Below the pieces are notes generated by a model. That model ran no database searches, was not told the DNA's origin, and saw only the letters and a program-made list of their open reading frames with translations. Below, piece by piece: positions 41,013 to 47,831 of a stretch of DNA of 64,000 nt. Both the position numbers and the translations under genes were made by a program. Location: assembly GCF_000423665.1 (NCBI RefSeq), contig NZ_KE384070.1, positions 160,669 through 224,668 on the forward strand. Reading direction: 5' to 3'. This DNA is from Solirubrobacter soli DSM 22325 (GTDB taxonomy: Bacteria; Actinomycetota; Thermoleophilia; Solirubrobacterales; Solirubrobacteraceae). Positions within the stretch are counted from its first letter, which is position 1; each line of letters opens with the position of its first letter.

Positions 41013-42287
41013 CTAGGAGCCCTGTGCCTTGATCGTCTTGTCGAACTTCAGATTGCCGTCGGCGATCGAGTAGATGCCGTAGTCGGTGAGCGAGGTGTCA
41101 CCGTTGGCGTCGATCGAGTAGGTGCCCAGCACAGACTTGCGGTCCTTGGTGGCGAAGAGCGCCTTGACGACGTCGGCCTTCTCGCCGGTCTTGGAGCGCG
41201 TGATCGCGTCGAGGGCGAGCGCCATCGTCTCGTAGCCGTAGATCGCGTACGGGTCGGGGTTCTGCTCGCCGTACTTCTCCGTGTAGGTCTTGAAGAACTC
41301 CTGCCCCTCGGGCGGGTACTGGTCGGGCGAGAGCGTCGCGATCGTGACCTTGGTGCGCTTGGCCACGTCGGCGGGGATGCCTTCCTTCGGGCTGGCGAAC
41401 CCCGAGTCGGCGACGCCGTCGGGGCCGTAGAGCTTGGCGGTCGGCAGCGCGGCGGCGAAGTCCTTGAAGATCTGCGCCGCGTTGTTGGCCGTGATCCCGG
41501 AGAACACCATGCAGTCCGCACCCGCGGTCTTGGCCTTCTGCGCCAGCGAGCGGTAGTTGGCCGCGTTCTTGTCGGTCGCCTCGTTGGAGGTGATGGTCAG
41601 GCCCTGCGCCTCGGCCGAGGACTGGATGTTCTTGGCCAGGCCGGCGCCGTAGACCTCCTTGTCGTTGAGCAGCTGCACCTTCGTGCAGCCGTCCTCCTTC
41701 ATCAGCGTCGCCAGCGCGGCGCCCTGGATCGTGTCCTTCGGGACGATGCGAGTGAACGTCCGCGTCCCGGTCGGGTAGTACTTGTCCGGCTCGCCGGGAT
41801 TGGCACCGGGCTCGTCCGTCGTGAGGCCGACGGCGGTGTTGGACGGGCTGATCTGCGCGATGCCGGCCTCGTTGAGGATCGGGATCGACACGGCGCTTGC
41901 GCCCGAGTTGAACTCGCCGATGTAGGCCGCGGTCGACTTGTCCTGCGCCGCCTTGCGCGCGTTCGCCGAGGTCTGCTCCGGCGTCCAGTTGGCCGCCTGC
42001 GCGGTCGCGTCGTCCAGCGGGGTGTACGTGACGCTGATGTCACCCGCCTTCCCGCCCGCCTGCTCGAGCGCCAGCTTGGCGCCGTTGACCGCCGCCTCGG
42101 ACTGCGCCCGCCCCGCGCCCTGGAGCGGGAACGAGGAGTAGACCGTGACCGACTTCGCGGCCGTCTTGGCCGAGTCGCTTCCGGACCCGCCCGTCGAAGC
42201 GTCGTCGTTGCCGTCGTCGCCGCATGCCGCCACCGAGAAGCCGAGTGCGACCACGACGCAGCCCGTGGCCGTGCGCGAACGTGACAT
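41013..42287 (-). CDS. ABC transporter substrate-binding lipoprotein, branched-chain amino acid type (second copy)
   Basis: This 424-residue lipoprotein is a close paralogue of the one at 18009-19271. Its signal ends FSVAAC with lipidated Cys22, then a Ser/Gly/Asp linker and a Peripla_BP_6 fold: VYSSFPLQGAG, YIGEFNSGASAVSIPILNEA and DPYAIYGYETMALALDAITR align residue for residue. The start ATG 42287 has GGAGGGGG upstream. As with the first copy, no permease or ATPase gene is adjacent. An AT-rich patch (about 42325-42350, with CGATCG at its centre) separates it from the divergent acyl-CoA dehydrogenase gene and may hold operators for both. Probably binds an amino acid or other small carboxylate; specificity unknown. 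Confidence 0.88.
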   Translation of the reverse strand: MSRSRTATGCVVVALGFSVAACGDDGNDDASTGGSGSDSAKTAAKSVTVYSSFPLQGAGRAQSEAAVNGAKLALEQAGGKAGDISVTYTPLDDATAQAANWTPEQTSANARKAAQDKSTAAYIGEFNSGASAVSIPILNEAGIAQISPSNTAVGLTTDEPGANPGEPDKYYPTGTRTFTRIVPKDTIQGAALATLMKEDGCTKVQLLNDKEVYGAGLAKNIQSSAEAQGLTITSNEATDKNAANYRSLAQKAKTAGADCMVFSGITANNAAQIFKDFAAALPTAKLYGPDGVADSGFASPKEGIPADVAKRTKVTIATLSPDQYPPEGQEFFKTYTEKYGEQNPDPYAIYGYETMALALDAITRSKTGEKADVVKALFATKDRKSVLGTYSIDANGDTSLTDYGIYSIADGNLKFDKTIKAQGS

Positions 42288-42354
42288 CAGAGAACCCCCT
42301 CCGTCAGGGATCGGGAAGGAGCGAAATTATCAAATACGATCGATTTTATGGACT

Positions 42355-42383
42355 TTGCCCGAGCTCCCGGAAGTCCCTAGCCT
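42355..42383 (+). promoter_or_regulatory. Possible promoter of the acyl-CoA dehydrogenase gene
   Basis: TTGCCC (42355-42360) and TAGCCT (42378-42383) are 17 bp apart, 13 bp before GTG 42397. Weak match; no ribosome site precedes that GTG. Confidence 0.35.
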
Positions 42384-42396
42384 CGGTCGCCAGCAC

Positions 42397-43551
42397 GTGT
42401 CCGACCGCTCCTCATCGCCGATGCTCGACGCCGTCCGCCGGCTCGTCGACGACGTCGTGCTGCCGAACGTCGAGCGCTGGGACGAGGAGGACGTGCTGCC
42501 CGAGGAGGTGCTCGCACGGCTGGGGGAGCTCGGCGTCCCAGGGGCGCTCGTGCCCGAGGCGTACGGCGGCCGCGCGGTCGAAGTGGCCGTCATGGTCGAT
42601 GTCTGGCGGACCCTCGCGCAGGGGTGGATCTCGATCACGGGCGCGGTGAACACGACGGCGCTGGCCACCGAGCTGCTCGTCCGCTACGGGACCGAGGCCC
42701 AGCGGGAGCGCTGGCTGCCGGGCATCGCCGCGGGTGACGTGTGGGCGTCGTTCTCGATCACCGAGCCGGGCGCGGGGAGCGATCTGCGCCGGATCGAGAC
42801 GTGGGTCGAGCCGGCCGGCGACGGCCTCGTGATCACCGGCCGCAAGCGCTGGATCGCCGGCGGGTTCTCGTTCCCGCTCGCGTTCATGCTCGCCACCGTC
42901 AAAGGGCGGCTGCGGCCGTCGTGCATCCTGCTGCCGGCAGAGGGTCGCGGCAGCGCGACCTGGACGGTCGAGCCGTTGGAGAAGCTCGGCTACCGCGGGG
43001 TGGAGTCCGCGGCGTGGCGATTCGAGGGCCACCACGCGCGCGGCGCCGAGATCCTCGGCGGAGACGCCGGCGAGGGACAGGGCGCGCGGCAGATGCTGGA
43101 CGTGCTGGCGGTCGGGCGGGTCAACGTCGCGTGCCGCGGGCTGGGGGTCATCGACCGGGCGCTGGCGTGCGCGCTCGACGAGGCCACCGGCCGCGGGATC
43201 GGCCGCGGCGTGCTCGGTGACCACAGCCACACCCAGCTGCGCATCGGCGAGATCCGCGGGCGCCAACTGGTGGTCGAGGCCGCGGTGCGCCGCGCCGCCG
43301 AGGCGATCGACGCCGGCGAGCCGGACGCGGCCGAGCGCGCCACCGCCGCCAAGACGACGGCCTCCGAGAGCGCGGTCTGGGCGGTCGAGCTGGCATCGCG
43401 CCTCGCTGCGAGCCGCTCCTACACCGGCGGCTCCGAGCTCACGCGTCTGCGCCGCGACGCGCCGCAGACGCAGATCGGCGAAGGGGCCAACGACGCGCTG
43501 CTGATCGCGGCCGGGAAGGCCGCGATCAAACACCACAAGGTCGCGGGGTAA
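42397..43551 (+). CDS. Acyl-CoA dehydrogenase family protein
   Basis: This 384-residue flavoenzyme has the standard three ACAD parts: an N-terminal helical domain (LGVPGALVPEAYGGRAVEVA), a beta domain (WASFSITEPGAGSDLRRIET, ITGRKRWIAGGFSFPLAFML) and a C-terminal helical domain (GRVNVACRGLGVIDRALACA, RRDAPQTQIGEGANDALLIA). At the position of the medium-chain catalytic Glu (9 residues before the RRD aspartate) this protein has Gly. So the base is either elsewhere, as in isovaleryl-type enzymes, or missing. The start is GTG 42397; ATG 42421 is possible, but the frame extending to 42145 would overlap the divergent lipoprotein. It may degrade a CoA ester of whatever that binding protein captures (inference). 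Confidence 0.85.
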   Translation: MSDRSSSPMLDAVRRLVDDVVLPNVERWDEEDVLPEEVLARLGELGVPGALVPEAYGGRAVEVAVMVDVWRTLAQGWISITGAVNTTALATELLVRYGTEAQRERWLPGIAAGDVWASFSITEPGAGSDLRRIETWVEPAGDGLVITGRKRWIAGGFSFPLAFMLATVKGRLRPSCILLPAEGRGSATWTVEPLEKLGYRGVESAAWRFEGHHARGAEILGGDAGEGQGARQMLDVLAVGRVNVACRGLGVIDRALACALDEATGRGIGRGVLGDHSHTQLRIGEIRGRQLVVEAAVRRAAEAIDAGEPDAAERATAAKTTASESAVWAVELASRLAASRSYTGGSELTRLRRDAPQTQIGEGANDALLIAAGKAAIKHHKVAG

Positions 43552-43721
43552 CGCGCATCCGGTTGTTGCGGGCGTTGTGCCCGACCTCGGCGAGCCCGGG
43601 CTCCTCGAGCACCGGCGGGACGTGCATCCTGAACCGACCGCGGTAGCCCGTGCGCAGCCGGTACCAGCCGCGAGCCGGGCGGGGTCTTGAGCGTCCACGG
43701 ATCTTCTGTCGTGCCGTTCAT
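43526..43721 (-). pseudogene. Relic of a small conserved gene (DUF6855-like) with internal deletion
   Basis: From ATG 43721 the minus strand reads MNGTTEDPWTLKTPPGSR, the usual N terminus of a small uncharacterised actinobacterial family (DPW-LKTPPGTSEYTMYRD in my memory). A few bases on, but in another frame, follow GWYRLRTGYRGRFRMHVPPV and LEEPGLAEVGHNARNNRMRV, the usual C terminus of the same family, then a stop at 43526. Some 60 central residues are missing and the frame is shifted, so this is an internally deleted pseudogene. It overlaps the end of the acyl-CoA dehydrogenase gene. The rest of 43722-43953 shows only the ribosome site of the rhamnosidase gene. Confidence 0.65.
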
Positions 43722-43953
43722 GACCAAGGACTCGGGCCTGGTCACCGATCGCGCCGAGGGCACACGGCGTCTCTGGGCTGGGCCGGCGTCGCCGAGCACT
43801 TCCGGCGCGTCGCCGGAACGCGAGACTAGGGAAAAGCCCCGGCGCGAACGCGCGATTTGGCCTGTAGAACCTTCGCTTGGGGGCTGTTCTGGTCGAGTCG
43901 GGACGGAAACACGACGCAGGCGACCGCAGCCGAACACAACGCGAGGAGAGTTT

Positions 43954-46900
43954 GTGAAGGCTTCATCAGCAGCCGCCTGGTTGGCGGTCGCGCTGGCGGG
44001 TCTGGTCGCGGCGTCGCCGGCGCACGCCCAAGGCCCGGTCGAGTTGTCGCGCACGCCGATCCCTGAGAACGCGGCCTGGAAGAGCTACGTGCTCGGTACG
44101 GGCACCGCGGATGTGACACCGGTGCGGATCGCTTCGGTGTCCGGCTCGGTCACCAACGCGGAGGGTCTGGTCGACGCGTCGAAGGGACCCGCCACCCTGA
44201 CCTACACGGCCGGCGGTCAGGCGCCGGTGATCATCCTCGACTACGGGCGCGAGGTCGGCGGCCTGCCGTTCTTCACGGCGGGCGCGGTCACGCCGGCCAC
44301 CGGCACGTCGGTGACCTTGCGCAGCGCCTACAGCGAGACCCGCCAGTTCCTCTACACGGCGGGGAACACGACCCTGACGCTGCCCGCCGCGGCGGGTGAC
44401 ACCAACCTCAAGGTCGCCGGCGTCGGCAACTTCATCGTCGGCGACACGCTTCAGATCGGCTCACAGACCGCGACGATCAGCGCGGTCGGGACGCAGGCGC
44501 GCTCGACGACGCTGTTCGCGGCGGCCGCCGCCGGTGCCACCAACGTCAAGGTCGCCGCCACGACCGGCCTGGCCGCGGGCGACACGCTACTCGTCGATGG
44601 CGAGAGCGTGACGATCTCGGCCGTCGGCACGCAGGGCCGCGCGACGACGCTCTCGGCCGCCACGGCCGCGGGCGCGACCAACGTCAAGGTCGCGAGCGTG
44701 ACCGGGATGGCGGCGGGCGATCCGATCGTCGTCGACGGCGAGTCGGGCACCATCCAGGCCGTCGGCACCAGCGGCGCCACCGGAACCGGCGTGACCCTCG
44801 CCGCTCCGCTGGCGAACGCACACGCCTCCGGCGCCGCGGTCCAGGACCTCGGCACGGGCGTCACGTTCGCGCCGGCGCTCACCGCGGCCCACGCGAGCGG
44901 CGCCCCCGTGATCGGCCCCGGCACCGGGATCACGATCTCCGCGCCGCTCACTGCCGCGCAGCCGGCGGGCACCAGCGTGCGCGGCACCCCGGGCACGCTC
45001 TCGGGCGATGCCAACGGGTTCAACGGCGTGGGCGTGGCCGCGAGCCGCGCCGAGAACTGGGTGTTCTCCGCGCCGGGGACGCTCGGCAACGCGGCGAACG
45101 CGATCCAGGGCGGCGAGCGTTTCCAGTCGCTCACGCTGACGACACCGGGAACGCTGCAGTTGAGCGCGGTCGGCATCCACGTCCGCTACCCCAATGCGGG
45201 CGCGAGCGACTACGTGGGCCACTTCCTGTCCAGCGACTCCAAGCTGAACAAGATCTGGTACCAGGGCGCCTACACCAACGACACCAACATGGTGCCGATC
45301 GGCGCGGTGCCGAACCAGACGATCCCGGTGATCCTCGACGGCGCCAAGCGCGACCGGCGGCCGTGGTCGGGCGATCTGGATCTGCAGGGCAAGACGATGT
45401 TCTCGAGCCTCGGGTTCGGCGCGAAGGGGTCGGACTACATCAAGGGCTCGATCCAGCTCTTCGGCGCCAGCCAGGCGGCCAACGGCTCGATCTTCGGCCA
45501 CATCCAGGACTGGACGCGCAACCCGCCGGCGGGCGGCTTCTACTCGCTGAGCTACTCGATGTACTACGTGCTCAACCTGGCGTCGTACTACCTGTACTCG
45601 GGCGACCTGGACTTCGTGCGCTCCCAATACGCGATCGTGCAGCGTCAGATGGCGTACAACCGCGCGCTGGTCGATCCCACGAGCGGGCTGCTGATCTCCA
45701 ACAGCTCGGAACGTGACTGGGACTTCTATGACGGCGGCAAGCCGGGCGCGGTGAGCGCGTACAACGCGATCTACTACAAGGCGCTGACCGACGCCGCGTA
45801 CATGGCATCGGAGCTCGGCAACACGGCCGACGCGGCCACTTACGCCGCGCAGGCGGCCGACCTCAAGCAGCGCATCAACGCGACGCTGTTCGATGCCACC
45901 CGCGGCGTCTACAAACTCGCCGACCGCGACAACGCCAACCACCCTGGCAACTCGGTGCCGCAAGACGCCAACGCGGAGGCGATCAGCTTCGGCATCGCGC
46001 CCGCGAGCTCGCACACCGGCATCCTCAGCTGGCTGCGGACCAACCTGTGGGAGCCGTTCGGGCCGCAGCCGTACTCCGCGGACGCGAACTACTCGACGGT
46101 GATCAGCCCGTTCGTGACCGGCAAGGAGCTCGACGCCCGCTTCGCCGCCGGTGACACGCAGGGCGCACTGGACCTCACGCACCTGCTGTGGGACCAGATG
46201 ACGGACGCGAACGGACCGTGGTACACGGGGGCGATGTGGGAGAAGCTCAACCGCGACGGCACCGACGTCGATGCCAACGCGAGCCTCTCGCACGGCTGGG
46301 CCACGGCTCCCACGCCCGCGTTGAGCCACTACGTGCTCGGCGTCCAGCCGGTGACGGCCGGCTTCAGGACGTGGCGTGTCGCGCCGCAGCCCGGTGACCT
46401 GCAGTGGGCGCAGGGCACCGTCCCGACGCCGCAGGGTCCGATCGTGTCGCGGTGGGCGCGGGGCAACGGCTCGTTCACGCTCACGGTGGACGCGCCGCAG
46501 GGCACGTCGGGCACGGTGCGCGTCCCGCTGTTCGGCCGCTCGCGCACGATCGCGATGGACGGCACGGTCGTGTGGCAGGACGGCGCCCCGCAGGGCGTCA
46601 GCGCTGTGGAGCGTGACGGTGCGGTCGAGTTCTCCGGCATCGCCGGCGCGCACACGTTCGCCTTCGGCACCGTCACCACGGACGTGCCGGGGACGGTCGG
46701 CGGCAGCGTCCCCGCAACGCTGAGCCTCACGCTCGGCGCTCCGGCGAGCTTCGGCCCGTTCACGCCGGGCGTGGCGAAGGACTACACCGCCGCGACGACG
46801 GCCAACGTGGTCTCGACCGCGGGTGACGCGGCGCTCAGCGTGAGCGACCCCGGCCACCTGACCAACGGCGCGTTCGCGTTGCCCGAGGCGCTGCGGGTGT

Positions 46901-47046
46901 CCTTCAGCAAGGCGAGCTGGACGGCTCCGGTCTCCAACGACCCGGTGACGATCACGTTCGCGCAGCACATCGGTGCCACCGACGCGCTGCGCACAGGGGC
47001 GTACTCGAAGACGCTGACGTTCACGTTGTCGACGACCACGCCGTGA
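43954..47046 (+). CDS. Secreted GH78-type alpha-L-rhamnosidase with repeat insert and shared C-terminal domain
   Basis: This 1030-residue exported enzyme starts at GTG 43954 with GAGGAG 7-8 nt upstream; an in-frame ATG at 43687 would prepend a Pro/Arg-rich non-signal tail. The signal peptide ends SPAHAQ. N-terminal beta domains are interrupted by three exact-length 46-residue repeats (44368-44781) and three shorter ones. The catalytic (alpha/alpha)6 barrel lies at about 420-800, with ILDGAKRDRRPWSGDLDLQG, the general-acid region of GH78 enzymes, and NSSERDWDFYDGGKPG. A beta domain follows, then the about 117-residue C-terminal domain (from TVGGSVPATLSLTLG) shared with the hydrolase at 22132-23598. 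It should release L-rhamnose from plant glycosides or polysaccharides outside the cell. The DeoR gene overlaps its end. Confidence 0.88.
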   Translation: MKASSAAAWLAVALAGLVAASPAHAQGPVELSRTPIPENAAWKSYVLGTGTADVTPVRIASVSGSVTNAEGLVDASKGPATLTYTAGGQAPVIILDYGREVGGLPFFTAGAVTPATGTSVTLRSAYSETRQFLYTAGNTTLTLPAAAGDTNLKVAGVGNFIVGDTLQIGSQTATISAVGTQARSTTLFAAAAAGATNVKVAATTGLAAGDTLLVDGESVTISAVGTQGRATTLSAATAAGATNVKVASVTGMAAGDPIVVDGESGTIQAVGTSGATGTGVTLAAPLANAHASGAAVQDLGTGVTFAPALTAAHASGAPVIGPGTGITISAPLTAAQPAGTSVRGTPGTLSGDANGFNGVGVAASRAENWVFSAPGTLGNAANAIQGGERFQSLTLTTPGTLQLSAVGIHVRYPNAGASDYVGHFLSSDSKLNKIWYQGAYTNDTNMVPIGAVPNQTIPVILDGAKRDRRPWSGDLDLQGKTMFSSLGFGAKGSDYIKGSIQLFGASQAANGSIFGHIQDWTRNPPAGGFYSLSYSMYYVLNLASYYLYSGDLDFVRSQYAIVQRQMAYNRALVDPTSGLLISNSSERDWDFYDGGKPGAVSAYNAIYYKALTDAAYMASELGNTADAATYAAQAADLKQRINATLFDATRGVYKLADRDNANHPGNSVPQDANAEAISFGIAPASSHTGILSWLRTNLWEPFGPQPYSADANYSTVISPFVTGKELDARFAAGDTQGALDLTHLLWDQMTDANGPWYTGAMWEKLNRDGTDVDANASLSHGWATAPTPALSHYVLGVQPVTAGFRTWRVAPQPGDLQWAQGTVPTPQGPIVSRWARGNGSFTLTVDAPQGTSGTVRVPLFGRSRTIAMDGTVVWQDGAPQGVSAVERDGAVEFSGIAGAHTFAFGTVTTDVPGTVGGSVPATLSLTLGAPASFGPFTPGVAKDYTAATTANVVSTAGDAALSVSDPGHLTNGAFALPEALRVSFSKASWTAPVSNDPVTITFAQHIGATDALRTGAYSKTLTFTLSTTTP
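44368..44781 (+). repeat. Three tandem 138-bp coding repeats in the rhamnosidase
   Basis: Units begin at 44368, 44506 and 44644, each coding 46 residues with the pattern TTL...AAGATNVKVA...AAGDTLLVDGES.TISAVGTQ. Unit 2 and 3 are closest; unit 1 is more diverged. They are followed to about 45000 by three shorter repeats of 23-24 residues with GTG(V/I)T...APL..AHASGA. Confidence 0.85.
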
Positions 47047-47819
47047 TGATCGCCGAAGCGCGCCGCGAGCAGATCAGGTCACTGCTGCTGGAGACGGGTG
47101 CGGTCACCGTCGGCCAGCTACAGGCGCGCTTCGGCGTCTCGCCCATGACCGCACGGCGGGACCTCGACGTCCTCGAGCGGCAGGGCAGCGCACGCCGGAC
47201 CCACGGCGGCGCCGTCCTGCCGTCGCTGGCCGCGCCCGAGGACTCGTTCATCAAGCGGGTCGGCGTCGCCGCCGAGGCGAAGCTGCGCATCGCCGACGCG
47301 GCGTTCGCGCTGCTGCAGCCGCACGAGACGCTCTTCCTGGACTCGTCCTCGACGGCGTTCTTCCTCGCGCGGCGGATCGCCGAGGGAGGGACCGCCGTGC
47401 GCGTGCTCACCAACAGCGGTCCGGTGATGCAGGTACTGACCGCCTGTGACGACCCGCAGATCGAGCTGTACGTCGTCGGCGGCGCGCACCGGCGGCTCAC
47501 CGGCTCCTTCGTCGGCCCGTCGGCGGTCCGGATGATCCGCGAGCACTTCGTCGATCGCGCGTTCCTGAGCGTGACCGGCATCGCCCGCCACCGCATCCTG
47601 ACGGACGCGGACGGCCTGGAGGCGGCGGTCAAGCGGGCGATGATCGAGCAGGCGCGCGAGCCGGTCCTGCTGCTCGACGCCTCAAAGCTCGCGACCCATG
47701 GCAAGCACACGATCGCGCCGCTCTCGCAGATCTCGCTCGTCCTGGCCGACCAGCTCCACGGCGAGGACGCGCGGCGGCTGCGCGTCGACGGCGTGACGGT
47801 CCGGGACCTGAGCGCATGA
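47043..47819 (+). CDS. DeoR-family sugar-responsive repressor
   Basis: This 258-residue protein has the DeoR helix-turn-helix (EARREQIRSLLLETGAVTVG then RFGVSPMTARRDLDVLERQG, residues 5-58) and the DeoR C-terminal sensor domain (about 75-230) with TLFLDSSSTAFFLARRI and VLTNSGPVMQVL; a late LLLDASKLATHG segment is also typical. These sense phosphorylated sugars. ATG 47043 overlaps the rhamnosidase stop, so the repressor is co-translated with it and most likely responds to a rhamnose-derived phosphate (inference). Confidence 0.88.
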   Translation: MMIAEARREQIRSLLLETGAVTVGQLQARFGVSPMTARRDLDVLERQGSARRTHGGAVLPSLAAPEDSFIKRVGVAAEAKLRIADAAFALLQPHETLFLDSSSTAFFLARRIAEGGTAVRVLTNSGPVMQVLTACDDPQIELYVVGGAHRRLTGSFVGPSAVRMIREHFVDRAFLSVTGIARHRILTDADGLEAAVKRAMIEQAREPVLLLDASKLATHGKHTIAPLSQISLVLADQLHGEDARRLRVDGVTVRDLSA

Positions 47820-47831
47820 GTTGTACAAGTG

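Noticed and set aside
42145..42396. N-terminal extension of the acyl-CoA dehydrogenase
   Set aside because: It would overlap the divergent lipoprotein gene by over 140 bp and its sequence does not resemble the family.
43687..43953. N-terminal extension of the rhamnosidase from ATG 43687
   Set aside because: It would put an Arg/Pro/Ser-rich tail before the signal peptide. GTG 43954 has GAGGAG at the right distance.
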